Source: Talinum fruticosum
Taxonomy: Eukaryota > Streptophyta > Magnoliopsida > Caryophyllales > Talinaceae
Direction: 5' to 3'
DNA: 64,000 bases
Assembly (NCBI GenBank): GCA_021018815.1
Contig: JAITYX010000075.1
Location: 620,001 to 684,000 of the forward strand
The notes beneath the pieces are model-generated. The model saw only the letters and a program-made list of their open reading frames with translations, did no database searches and was not told the DNA's origin. Of this stretch, positions 32,221 through 43,654 are shown piece after piece; positions within the stretch are counted from its first letter, which is position 1, and each line of letters begins with the position of its first letter. The position numbers and the translations under genes were made by a program.

Positions 32221-33882
32221 TACACTCAATTTGTTTTGCATCCCTTTATGTGCATCCAAATAAAAGAGCATATCATTTTCTTTTCTCCTAGAATCAGTCT
32301 TCCTTGGGTTAAGCACTAAAGCCCCATCTCCCCTAAAAATTCTTCCACGACACAAACCTAAGCCTTATTTTGATCCTAATTTCCAATTTCCTAATCAAAG
32401 CCACTTTTCCCTATCCGAGAGGAATAGAAACTCATCGAGAAAATGCATCGAAGCATCGAAGCATGCCATTCTAATTCAACATCGGTTCATGAAGTCTACT
32501 GTTCACCATCGGTAGCAATACATTGCATTTCGAGCGACTTATCCTTGTTTAGGCTTGACTTTAGGGAGTTGGGGCTAAAGTGTAGTTTTTATCTTCGTCT
32601 TTTTGAACTTTTTTCATCATCTTAACAAAAGAATGCAATTGTTCTTAGAACTTGAGCTCTCCCATCATTAGTAGCTCGTTTGTGGAAGGTCATCGAGGTA
32701 TGCTCATTCTTCTTAATCTACAAAATATTTATCTTGTGTTGCGAACTTACAGTTGTGGTTGTATGAATATTTCCCCAATTTTCACCCAGTTCAAGAAATC
32801 ACCGTTCTTTTCGGGATTCGGTGGCATGGGCTAAAGTCCATCTTCGGTAACGAAAAGTGCATGAGATTACCTCTCCGAGGTCTACCATCAACAATGTGGC
32901 CACGGTTTGTCATTTTTGTACTTTAAAATTTTGAGATAAAATAGCCCGGAATTTATGCTTTTTCAGCCCAAATTTTTACCCTAGCCCACAACATGTGGTG
33001 GGCCTTTGGGCGTGGAAGGTGTCGGCCAAATGGGCGTGCTTTGCTGCTCAAAATCGCTGGCTTTGGCTTGACACCTCATGAGTCCTGGATGTGCAAGCCA
33101 AATTTTACCCCTCGACCCAAATGTAGCTCCTTCAAAGCCTTGGTGTAGGGCGGGAGTGGAGTGAAAGACAAATTTGTTTAGGGTCCATTCGGTTTTTGTT
33201 GGTACCTTGGTGAGTGGGTTATGCCAAAAATATATGCGGTCACCTTTCGTTACCCAAGATCCACCACGAACGATGTTTTACTTCCGCTCTATAAAGCAAG
33301 AGGAGCGAGTAAGAAATAACCAATGGGTATATCTATACCTAGTTTTTGGATGTGAATTTGTCTTATGCTCAATATTTAGGACGAATTATGACATGATTTA
33401 TAAGACTTCATTTTCTCTCTTGTGCGATTATATTATGGAAATTAACCTTATCTTTACATCTTCTCCCTTATGACGTCTATATTCCGAGTCTTCAAGTCGA
33501 TGTGTCTCAACCCGGAGAGTCCCTATGTATTGTTAGGATTCGGAACTTCCTAAGTCGGAATGTGTGGGGCATCCGCTCCCGAATAACTGGAAAAGGGTAA
33601 GAGTATGATGCTCTTTTACTTTTAGTTAAATTCTAAAAGCATCTTGCTAACATAATGATTTTGTAGTACGATCGGGAACAATCTCAAAAAAATCCCATCG
33701 AATTCTACTCGTTATAAAAGCTTTCAAAGATTTATTAACCAGTCAGGCGTTTGAAAGTTTCGGGTGAGTTTAGTTAGTTCAAGTGCTAACTTATAAGCTC
33801 TTAGTATATTTTATAATCGGTCTTTAACTTTTTCAGGATCGTTGTTCTAGGTGTCCTCCATCGGGAGGTCTTCTTCCCGACT
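32221..33882. other. Non-coding Tat leader, no gene seen
   Basis: No domain is recognisable in any frame. Possible splice-like signals are GGGTAAGAG near 33594 and TTTTGTAG or CTTTTTCAG near 33668 and 33836, which would bracket an intron just before the plus-strand ORF. This is weak evidence and is mentioned only because Ogre-type elements are known to carry an intron. Confidence 0.4.
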
Positions 33883-36326
33883 TTGGGACTCAAACTCAAA
33901 CAACAAGCCAACAAACGTCGTCTAATAGTACTTGTTGGAGCCGGTTCTTCACGACGTTCATCCTTACGCTCTCACGGTGATAGTGCCTCTAAAGCGGGGC
34001 TAAGTACGTCCGCACCTGGGCCTAGTTCTTCTAATGTTGGGCTTAGTTCTTCGAGACGAGTATGGATGTCTTGCCCTTGCAAGCGCTCGATCCTTATGGT
34101 AACCCTTATGATTTTCATCGGATGTCATATAGTAGGCCTTATCATTAGGCCACCCAACCGACTTGGGACTGCGGGGCTAGTTCTTCACAAGCTACGGTAG
34201 ATAATTGAGTTTCAACCTCAATCTTGAAGGATCTTGGTAATTATGTCTTCGACGATGCTATTTATGATGAAGTTTGAATAACCACTTGTACGGTGCATAA
34301 TTAGTGTTACTATTAATGTATTTTGTACTATTTGACTCTATGCAATAAGATGAATGCAAAGACTTGATTCTAAAATACTTTGTTTATTTATATGATGCAA
34401 AAAAATTCAAACACAACTTCGGAAAAAATGCACTAGCCGCCATTACCCCCAAAAGAAAATAATAAGAGAAATTTTGAAATGCTAAGTTGCATGATCCATA
34501 AGTAACTAGGCTTAGCTGAAATGCGCAATAAGTAGAAAAAACTCGCGTGTTTGTAAAAACCGTTCGGCAAAAAAAAAGAAGGAATCGGCCCGTCGGCCAG
34601 CATTGGCCAACACGCAACCTCGATTTTGGGTGTAGTGGCGTAAGCTATGAGGACTATGGTCGTGAGAAAATTTGTTATAAAAAGGACCACTTGGTAGGAA
34701 CTACATCTTCAATACTCATCTTCAACTCGTTGAAAATAGTCCCTAAAAACATTCCAGTTCATGTGTTCCTCAATTCCTAAAAAGATGAATTTCATAACCG
34801 AATTAACCCATTGGATGCATGACATAAGCGATGTTGATAAAGTAGGGTTATCTCATTATGGACTAAACAGTCTTTTAAGCATTAGGCAGGTAAGGATCTA
34901 TAGGACTATGTTAAGGGTTGTAGTGGCCTTCGAGAAACCGAATATCACGTATTTAGGTACGGGGATAAAGAATCGTGTCCGAGTCCCTAAAGAATTTGAT
35001 GCCATTCGGGCATTCATCATCATCGGACCAGGCCTATGGTTCCAACACCATAAACTAATATGGTGGGGACTTACAAGGGTCTCCTAAAGCTGAATAATAT
35101 GAATCTAAGTTGGACTTTGATTAGGGATAAAGTGAATGTGACAAACCCGATGTTACACTTTCGTCCGATGTATTCTTCAGGATCGAAGCACATTCAAAGG
35201 CGTCGTACCATTATTACATGCCTAATAGGTGGTTTCCTATTAGCGGGAGACCACACGGATATGGTGCCTATTGTGCTATTGGACATCACTGAACAATTGG
35301 AGGATCACCAATCCCTAACCCCTCCGATTGTCGCAGAAATTATCTTGGGGCTAGATAGAGTGGACACAAAACTAAATGAGGACTTTGCAGGCAGCCCCTG
35401 TTATTGTAGCTAAGCGGTACCAAAACATTCGAGAACAAGCCGGTTGGGCTAGCAGGGTGTGTGTCGGACAAGGGAAGGTCATTCGGCGCCAACAAGCTTT
35501 TTCTTTTCCCGTTTTTGCACCTTTTTTAAGATTTTTTCCTGTTGGACCACAATTTAGGATGAATTTAGCCGTGTAGGACACTTGTTAATTTTATTTTTAT
35601 CTCGTGTTGAGTAGATCCGCCTAGTCGAACACTTTGAATTTATGTGAGGACCTGAAAAAGGTGACCAATACTTGGCTACACAATTGCGTGTGCAGCAATG
35701 GCTGGATCTCGCTCGCTAATAGGGCGGTTTCCTAGTGGGAGACCTGGTTTAGAGTTGGGCGTCCCATTAAGTGATATATCGAGCACTAGAGGGTGTCTCG
35801 ATTTAGGACACACATGAAAAGGAATCCTTTTGTACATTTGTTGGGCCTCTAAACCGATGACGTACTATTTCTTTGACCGTGTAATGCGGTAATCGGGATG
35901 ACTCCAAGATATCCCTTACCTAGATTGTATTGCGCGTGCCTCCTTCGATGTTTTTCATAATTTTGGCGAGTGTGAGGCGGGTACCTACATGGGTTGAGTA
36001 CTGAATGAATCTGCTGAGGTTACTAAAATCCGTAGTCAAACAGAGTGTACTCGTAGTCTTTGGATTTTATCTAGAGTGGATAAAAGAGACCTATCACAAA
36101 TGACGGAAGGCACCGAGGGGTCAAGAACGCTATTCGAGAGGTGCTATTCTCGCGACAGAGACCCCTTCATATTCACGAAGTGTTCTCGCAGATTAACGAA
36201 CGGGCTCGAAAGAGAGAAACGAAGCTAAAGGGGAAGAAGATAGAAAGGCTCGCAGGATTGAGGAACGGAAAAAGGGAACCCGGGAAGATGCAACCGAGTC
36301 TAGCGGCTCAAAAGGGAAAAAAGTAA
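33883..36326 (+). pseudogene. Decayed plus-strand ORF of Tat element, DUF7745/plant-mobile-like
   Basis: Blocks in three frames read as one degraded protein. They comprise a Ser/Arg-rich N-terminus (33883-34090), a block near 34761-35040 with 'FEKPNITYLGTG...VPKEFDAI', a block at 35200-35400 with 'GGFLLAGDHTDMVPIVLLDI' and then 'LTPPIVAEIILGLDRV', and a Lys/Arg-rich coiled-coil-like C-terminus (36141-36326). The spacing and wording resemble the DUF7745 / plant mobile domain proteins often found with Tat-type retrotransposons, as far as I can recall. It could be an ORF1-type gene in sense with the left LTR, or an antisense ORF lying 3' of the minus-strand pol as in Grande. Its function is unknown. 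Confidence 0.45.
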
Positions 36327-36330
36327 AGAT

Positions 36331-36745
36331 TGACTAGGGCATAGATTAGGAAAAAATTTTAGGAAACTTTTTTGTTTTGCTCGTTTAGAACATTATATTT
36401 TTTCAAATAATATGCTTGTTATATTCCCTTTTTTATTTAACTATGTATTCGGTTAAGTAGGGGGCTTACCCTTTATTATTAATTAAAAAAAAAAGAAGGT
36501 TTTATGCTCACTTTTATGCTTCATTAATTTTATTTTATTGCTCACTTAGAGGAATAAAGTAATAATTACACGATCTACAAATGGACCGTCCTAAGAAAAT
36601 AATTAAACGCCAAAATAAAATACAAAGGAAGAGGGGTTTATTGACCTGGCCACCACACCGTTGACCGGGTGGTGTCCGATGCACGGCCAGGGCCGTGACC
36701 TGGTTGGGCTTGGCCGAGCAATCCATGAAAACCGTTTAGTGTTCT
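36331..36745. other. AT-rich spacer between Tat ORF and CACTA
   Basis: A T-rich run (about 36360-36440), an A-run near 36484-36495 and a GC-richer block (36640-36730) up to the CACTA boundary. No coding potential was recognised. Read on the minus strand it would be the continuation of the Tat pol 3' side if the CACTA were removed. If a junction between opposite Tat copies exists, it lies somewhere in this stretch. Confidence 0.4.
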
Positions 36746-36777
36746 CACTACTAGAAACAGGGCTATATTCGACGCTT
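36746..36777 (+). repeat. CACTA left terminal inverted repeat
   Basis: About 32 bp beginning CACTACTAG. It pairs with the right end with about four mismatches and one gap through GGGCTATAnTCGACnCTT. Transposase would recognise this end. Confidence 0.9.
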
Positions 36778-36872
36778 TTTGGCCCATATTTCGATCCTTA
36801 CAAGGGTCACTTAATTTTCGATCGACGCTTATAAAAGGGTCAAGATATTCAAGGTCGAGATATCTCGATCTT

Positions 36873-36985
36873 TTTAAGGTCGATTTTGTGAAAATGTCGA
36901 CCCTTATTCCGGTCTATTTTTATTAAAAATCTCGACCCTTTCGGGGTCGATTTTATGAAAAATCTCAACCCTTTCTGGGGTCAAT
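36873..36985 (+). repeat. CACTA subterminal repeats
   Basis: Three degenerate copies of a unit of about 45 bp of the form GGTCGATTTTnTGAAAAATCTCGACCCTT lie inside the left end. Single TCGACCC-type copies occur near 36830 and near the right end (about 40966-41000 and 41085-41095). Such subterminal arrays are the usual binding sites of CACTA accessory proteins. Confidence 0.65.
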
Positions 36986-37524
36986 TATGATAAATATTGA
37001 TGCTTCTTTTGGCGTTCGTTTAATTGGCGGGCATCAAAGAAAAAATTGGTGGGATTCTATAGTGACATCAAAAAGCGTCAATAAATTCCTTTTAAAAAAA
37101 AATAAAAACAGAAAATTGTGTACACTTTCATTTTGTACCTGTTCACATATCTACTAACCATCCACCATTTTCCACATACATACGCTCATATAAAAAGATA
37201 AGAAATTTAAATATCAATTATTTAGTGGAAGTTCCACATATAGGATCTGTATAAAGACGTAATTTTGCATGCATGTATAGAATCATCAGAAGTGTAACAT
37301 ATATAGACATGTATTAAACAACGCTAATTTAAGAGTTTAATTGATAATTAATACAACTTTAAAAAATATAAAAAAATTGTACGAGTGGTTAAGACTCCCT
37401 AAAATTTAACATGATTAGTGCACCCTTTTGTGAGTTGCATGCACAATTTCCATTAGATGCATCATCCGAAGCTTTGAAAAGATAAGGAAAACATCAAAAT
37501 CATACACATATATATAAAGACAAT

Positions 37525-37846
37525 TTAAGAATCATCGGCATTCGGAACATGTTTAGAAGACTCCCCCTTGAGCTCATCTTCACTGTATAAATCACACTGG
37601 ATTGAGACGTCTTCCAGCCGCTAAGATGAAATGACATCTGCAATAGCTTTCATGGCTGATGAGGACTTCTCTCTCTGTTCCTCCGTTTCTAGCTGTGCCT
37701 GTGTCACTGTTTTACATTCTCCATCATCACCAATGTCCTTTGAAGTTCCATCTTGTTGTTGGGGAGGTACAAAGAATGATATTTTGTCTCTCTGCCAATC
37801 ATATAAGACCATCTTTGCTCCCGTCATCAAGTTTGGTTCTCCACCC
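37525..37846 (-). pseudogene. NUG2: Captured NUG2 (nuclear/nucleolar GTPase 2) C-terminal exon
   Basis: The minus strand reads 'GGEPNLMTGAKMVLYDWQR' followed by 'KISFFVPPQQ', an acidic linker, and near the end 'MKAIADVISS', a stop, 'DLYSEDELKGES' and a final TAA at 37525-37527. The block GEPDL..AKMVL.DWQRGKIPFFVPP is characteristic of the C-terminal region of plant NUG2/Nog2, a GTPase of 60S ribosome assembly in the nucleolus. The exon starts after an AG, as at an acceptor site. An in-frame stop at about 37621 and the absence of the GTPase G motifs mean it is a captured fragment. Capture by the CACTA is inferred from its position well inside the element. Confidence 0.72.
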
Positions 37847-37859
37847 TAGACCAAAAGCA

Positions 37860-40340
37860 TTACACATTATTAAGAGGGTTCAAACCTCGAAGAACAAAAA
37901 AGTTATTTTTTTTTTTTTGTGTGGAGAAAAACATAAAAGAGAATGTAGATAGAACTTGAGCTTTCACTGGAACTAAGGTAAAATAACGCCCGTGAAGCAA
38001 GAGACTATGTAATAATAACAAAAGGCCTCAACCCACTATATATTGAGCCAGTCCAATCGCAACTATCCTTCTTTCATCAAGTTATAGCAGGTAACCGCTT
38101 AGCAGAACAGTAAATATGCGATTAGAGAAAGCATTTCATACCCCAGTCTATCACATCAACTAAGCTTAGGTAGAGCTAAAGCTAGCATTCTTTCAAGCTT
38201 GCACACACACAGACAACTAAAGTTCCACAATTGAGCTAGTAGAACATGAAAACGCTCACCTCCTGATAGAATTAATACTCTTACACACTATTGTGTCGTA
38301 TTATTTTCTCCTAACATGAATATGTATTATTGTCTGTGCAACTGATGACAATAAGAGAGTTGCTTCAGGGTTGAATGAAAGATTGAGACAATATAGTATA
38401 GTCAATAACAAAAACTTCATAATAACATTATGAACAGGTCCATCAAGGGAGATCCTACTCTGAGCACCCCCTTCAAAGGCTATTGACTGTATGGAGGAAA
38501 GTCAAAGGTAATAGATCCTTGACTTATAAATGGGAAATCCTGTCAAGTATCTTTACACTGCCCATAAAAATATGGTTTTCTGAACGCAAGTTGTGAACTA
38601 TAACCTAGAATAATGTAGAAGACAAAGTGGTAGAAACAAACCTTCAAAAGCTTGTTGGTCAACTTGCAAAGCTTGATAAGAAAATCATTCTCATCCTCCC
38701 TAAAAAGATCACATCAAACAATTACTTTAAACCAAAAAGAAATCAAATTAAAATGCATAGAGGCAGAACACTCCCAACATTCATCAGAACTCAACACTAT
38801 GGTGAATGTATGCTTATTACTAAAACACAAAGGATCTTGAACATCATTTACAAGAGGCTTACTCAGGCACAGGCAAGCCTGAGCAACACAAGGGGAGAGG
38901 TACTGAAAAGATAATAATAAATAAATAAGTTACAAACACAACAACAATTCTTTTTAGATTTACATTAGTGTAGAAAGCTTCATAATGGATTTTTCATCAT
39001 TAAGCAGCACATCATTGTACATGAATCCCTCAATTGGCTAAGTTCACAAATAGAAGAAGCTAATAGTGTTTTATGTGAAGCTCCAATTCTACAAATTAGT
39101 ATCCTTAGAATTTCAAGAGTAAGCACCATTCTTCACAAAGATGAGATAGTGTTACACTAAAACAATCAAGTAACATTGCACTGAAAACAGCTGAATAACA
39201 AGGGTCTGGTCAATGAAACCAGTCTGCATCAGATACAGGGAAGGTGCCACATGGTGCTTCTCACTTGCCTATGAGACCGGAAGACTTCATATTGAAGGAA
39301 CTTCAAAGAGATACATTAGACAAGAATGAATTAGTTGCACTTAGTATACGACAACAAGCAACATCTTAAACAGAGATAATTGGAAGGAATACATATAGCA
39401 GAGGAAAAAACATTTGAATACAACTCCTTATTCTTGTACGCTCATTCTAGGTGCTCTTTTTTCACATGTTTCAACACTTCGCCAATGTGTTCAGCAACAT
39501 CTTGTAAATTTGTTTCAGTTTAGTGGAGGACCATCAATCCCTAGTTTCTAACATCAAAGTATCAGAGTCACTCTAGGGAGCAATTAAGTGGACTTTTCAA
39601 CTTAATCTTTTGGTCCTACTGAGAATTCATCAAAATCAAAGACCATCTTGGCTAGAGAAGGCTAGTTGGTGCAAATGTTAATGTGATCTTTCCCCATTGT
39701 CCTAGCCAATCTATGCATCAAAATCTTTTAGTTCTAGTTTCACACATCAAACTGAAAAATCTTATGCAATACTCATGTTAGCAAACAATATTTTGCGTGT
39801 AGGCGAAGAGAGAAATCAAAATTCATATAGGTCGAATTTCATCCAGAGCCTCTAGTTCCAAAACACAGAGGACTTGATTGGTTAAATTAACGTGAATGGG
39901 CTGTAGATAATATGAATGATGTCTTAACCTTACCGTATGCCCATCTATAATAAAAGAGTTTGACTCAAGATTAGGGTCGGGAGGAGGGTTCTTTAAGCTT
40001 GAAATTGTAGTTAACCTGAGTACTTAAGCTTTGAAAGGAGAGTTTCAGACTCAAGCACATACTTTACCTAAATGATATACCTAGTTACTAGTAAATGAGT
40101 AAATTCATAGTCAAAATTCATAAGCAAAGAAAAGGCCAACTGAAACTCATCAAGACCTTTTATGTATACACCCAATTGAACATTAAAAAATAACCGTCTA
40201 TAGCAAGCATTTACCCTAATGAAATCACAATCAAACTAGATTTAACCTAAACACAAATCCACATCTCCACAAACAAGATTTAACCTAAACACAAACCCAC
40301 ATCTCAAACCTTACTCTGTTAAACTTCTATACAAAAATCA
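37860..40340. other. CACTA interior, no gene recognised
   Basis: Mostly AT-rich DNA with short open frames (for example 38627-38914, plus strand) and no recognised domain. Parts may be introns or other captured pieces of the NUG2 locus, since it continues in the 5' direction of that fragment, but I could not identify further exons by eye. Confidence 0.4.
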
Positions 40341-40362
40341 AAAACCCTAGGACCAATTGCAT

Positions 40363-40397
<35 letters not shown>
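40363..40397 (+). repeat. GA microsatellite
   Basis: An almost uninterrupted (GA)n run of about 35 bp inside the CACTA. On the other strand it is a CT run of the kind found in plant 5' leaders, so it could mark a captured leader. Confidence 0.85.
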
Positions 40398-40398
<1 letters not shown>

Positions 40399-40693
40399 AA
40401 GATATTCAAACTTACAGCAAATATGAATAGACAATGTCGAGCAGAAGCAGACGACGATGACAAGAGCTAGTGCACAGAGACTCCAGAAGAGAGATTCAGG
40501 CATATGAGGATGAGCAAAATCAAATGGTGATGGCAACGACAATGACAAGAACTAGTGCCAGAGGGTCCAAAAGAAAGATTCAAACTAATGATGAGGACAA
40601 TTGCGAGATTCAGGCTGATGATGATGATGAAACGCTGATGATAAAACGACGACAATAGCAACGGTTAAGGCAATGGCAAGCGTTCGACGATTC

Positions 40694-40933
40694 TAGCTGG
40701 TTGTGGGGAACTTAGGGTTAATGATGAAGAGCGAAGGGACTGAGTGCTCGACCCCTATACTCGCACTTTAAAAACTATCTATCATTTCTCAAAAAAAAAG
40801 AAAAAGAAAATCTTAGCTGGTTGTGCGGAACTTAGGGTTAATGATGAAGAGCGAAGGGACTGAGTGCTCGACCCCCATACTCGTACTTTAAAAATTGTCT
40901 ATCATTTCTCAAAAAAAAAAGAAAAAGAAAATC
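40694..40933 (+). repeat. 120-bp direct tandem duplication
   Basis: TAGCTGGTTGTG at 40694 and again at 40814 starts two adjacent copies of about 120 bp, each ending in an A-rich AAAAAGAAAAAGAAAATCTT tract. They differ at only a few bases, so the duplication is recent relative to the rest of the element. Confidence 0.9.
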
Positions 40934-41078
40934 TTTCAATCATGTGCCCTGCACATGTTCCATGTCTCGACCCTTTTAATGGAGAAACAGAGTTCGACCA
41001 CTAAAAGCCTCAAGATAGTGTTCTACGCAAATAATCATACGAATTTGCTATTGACGCCAAACAAAAGGCTCGAGGGTT

Positions 41079-41111
41079 AAGGGTCGATTATAGCCCCGTG
41101 TACTAGTAGTG
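41079..41111 (-). repeat. CACTA right terminal inverted repeat
   Basis: On the plus strand it ends ...TACTAGTAGTG at 41111. Its reverse complement matches the left end through GGGCTATA and TCGAC. Confidence 0.9.
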
Positions 41112-41129
41112 TATGCTAAAAATAGTTTT

Positions 41130-43654
41130 TTTTTAACCGATCCAAGTTAGTATACTAAAACACTTCCTATCCATCCGAATTCGTGAGTTTGATCGCTCCT
41201 CCTAGTAATATTTGAGCGAGTATGAATGAATGGGCCTTGCCAATTGGGCCTAAATTTTCTTTTAGGATTGAAAATTGGTGCTCGATTTCTTTATGAACCA
41301 AATCTCCAACTTGTAAATTATGAGACCTCACTTTTTAGTTAAATACCCTTGATATACACGCCTGCTATATGTGGACATTATATAGAACATGCAAGCACTT
41401 TTCATCTATTAAGACTAACTCCTCGTAGCGTGCTTTAGCCCATTCCGCTTCAGGAATCTTACTTTCCGCAATGATTCGCATAGAAGGGATGACAATTTCC
41501 ATTGGAAGGAATGCTTCCATACCATATCCTAAGGAGTAAGGGGTTGCCCTCGTAGAGGTTCTAATAGAGATTCGGTAGCCCTGTAAAGCGAAGGGTAATT
41601 TATCAAGGCAATTCTTATCAAGCAACGACAATTTTCTAGACTATTTTTCTAAGGTTTTTATTGGTTGGTTTGACTTCTATGTTGGTCCGAGGTCCATAGG
41701 GAGAAGACTTATGATGCTTGACCTTGTACTTGTTTAATAAATCTGCTACCTCTTTCTTAAAGTGACTACCATGGTTACTAATCAATTCATGTGGTACCTT
41801 ATACCGATAGATGATGTTATGTGTTATGAATTTTGCCACATGTTTTGATGTTATCGTTGCATAGAATGCCACTTCTAGCCAATTGGTGAAGTAGTCAATT
41901 CCTACTAACACAAATTCGTAAGCGCACGTTCCTTTAGGGGTCACTTTACCGATGATGTCTATGCCCCAAACAAAGAATGGCCGGGGCAATGCAAGCATTG
42001 TTAAAAATGACGGTGTTTGGTGCTGTAAGTTTGGATACACTTGGCACTTGTGACATCTTTTAACAAACTCATGACAACCTGCAACTATGGTTGACAAATA
42101 ATACCCTAATCTCTAAATTTTCTGCCCCAACATTCTTGCTTTCAATGGGGTCCATATTCCCCTTCATGAATGACAACCATTATGCGCTCCGCTTCATGTT
42201 TATTGACAGAAAGTAAGCTAACTCCCATGTTAGTTTTCTTGTACAATTGTCCTTAATTTGTGAAAAATTGTGCAAGTAACATGTGGACAGACTCATTGGG
42301 CTCTAGGTATTGAGTATGGTTGGTAATCTTGGCTTTCTAAGTATCGGTAAATGTCATGGTACCAACTAGCTTGGTCAATACTATACACTTGTAATACATA
42401 TATGTGTGCAGTTTGACTCTTTCGTCTATATGAATGTGCTTTGAATGAATGCCACTAGGGATATTGATCATGGTTGCTAATTTGGCGAGGTTATCTATGA
42501 ACTAATTGTCATCCCTCGAAGGTAGGTGTATGATATGTTGTCGAAATGTATTGCTAATTCTATTAAATGTGCATGTTAGGGTGCCAAAGCTTCACTACGT
42601 ACCTTCCATTTCTATGAAATCCGATTGATGATCGGACTTGAGTCATCATTGACCTTGATGTTCTTGGCTCTTTTTCTATGGCAGCTTGAAGTCGTGTAAT
42701 ACATTCCTTGTATTCCGCAGCGTTATTGGTGACTTTGAACTCCAATTAAACCGAGATGGGAGTCTCGTGCTCCCACTAGCGAAACTAAAAGGATCCCTAC
42801 TCCAAAGCCCTTCTTATTGGAAGTGCCATCAAGGTACATCATCCATTATCCATACATCAACTTCTACTTGTAAAATACCCTCATCTAGGAAATCAAAATG
42901 ATCTGGTTGGTCTTCGATAATTGGTAGATCGGCTAGGAATTCCGATACTACTCTTCCCTTACTTGCCTTTTGTGGGACACATTTTATTTCAAACTCCGAT
43001 AACATGACCGTCCATCTAGCTATCTTGCTAGTGATAGTTCATTATTCTAGAATATACTTGATGGGGTCTATTGGCGGTACTACGTGTACCTAGTGGGCTA
43101 GTATATAGTGTCTAAGCTTCTTTGCGGCCAAGACTAATTGCAATGATGTTTTCTATAAAGGAGTATATTGAGTCTCATAGTCTAACAATTTCTTGCTTAG
43201 ATAATACATTGCGTGTTCCAATTGAGCTAGCATGGCTCCTATTGTAGTCTTTATCGTGGCAAGGTATAAGAGCTATGGTTTTCCGAGGTTGGGATGGAAT
43301 TAGAACTGGTGGATTGGTTAGATATTCCATAACCTTATCGAATGTTGTTTGGCATTCTTCATTCCAAATAGGCTTAGCTTTCTTTTTGAGCTTCTTGAAG
43401 ATAGGTTCATAGACCATAATTAGTTTTGATATGAAACGACTAATATACTACAAACGTCCTAGAAAACCCCGTATTTCCTTCTCTGTCTTCAACGATGATA
43501 TCTCCTAGATGGCTTTGATCTTTGATAGTTCAACTTCAATTCCTCTAAGACTAACCAAATAGTCTAATAATTTGCCCGACGTTACCCTAAACGTACACCT
43601 CTCGTGGATTAAGGCGCATGTATATTTCCATAGTCTCTCAAACAATTTCCTCGG
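41130..43654 (-). pseudogene. Tat-lineage Ty3/gypsy pol fragment (RT to integrase)
   Basis: From right to left on the minus strand the order is: RT end 'KLFERLWKY...FRVTSGKLL' (about 43550-43654); the RNase H junction with 'NEECQTTFDKVMEYLTNPPV' (about 43310-43370); a second RNase H block with 'NNAAEYKECITRLQAAIE' (about 42680-42740); an integrase finger CHKCQVYP (about 42035-42060); and a core with 'WGIDIIGKV', 'DYFTNWLEV' and 'HHKSSPYGP' (about 41660-41980). The integrase C-terminus with 'YSLGYGMEAFLPMEIVIPS' and a GGAIKL-type end follow near 41190. The second catalytic Asp (TDNG) reads SNHG. The RT-RNase H-integrase order shows Ty3/gypsy, and the wording fits the Tat lineage. It is truncated at 43654 by E6 and has several stops. 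Confidence 0.85.

Larger units (their letters stand above)
30256..36745 (+). mobile_element. Tat-like Ty3/gypsy element, LTR, leader and non-pol ORF
   Basis: This segment interrupts E5 at 30255/30256 and holds a long T-rich LTR, a primer-site-like motif (31471-31488), a leader with degenerate tandem repeats and a decayed plus-strand ORF. No gag or pol is seen on the plus strand. The next gypsy sequence, a Tat-type pol, is on the minus strand beyond the CACTA insertion. Because the CACTA simply splits the host DNA, 36745 was once next to 41112. Either the plus ORF is antisense to and downstream of that pol, or a second junction lies between them. Confidence 0.65.
36746..41111. mobile_element. 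Non-autonomous CACTA transposon carrying a gene fragment
   Basis: The element is bounded by CACTACTAGAAACAGGGCTA on the left and the inverted CACTACTAGTACACGGGGCT on the right, giving 4366 bp. The flanking triplets are TCT and TAT, one mismatch from a perfect 3-bp target duplication. Subterminal TCGACCCTT-type repeats follow the left inverted repeat and recur near the right end. No transposase (TNP2-like) or TNPA-like ORF is visible, so it is non-autonomous. The interior contains a fragment of the host gene NUG2. It sits at the 3' end of the minus-strand Tat pol. Confidence 0.88.

Noticed and set aside
37621..37830. NUG2 as a working gene
   Set aside because: Only the last exon is visible, with an in-frame stop and no GTPase motifs. 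It sits inside a transposon.
40470..40658. Short Asp/Arg-rich open frame inside the CACTA (also 40467-40661 on the other strand)
   Set aside because: It arises from a diverged internal duplication (about 84 bp) rich in GATGA repeats and has no recognised domain or context for a gene.
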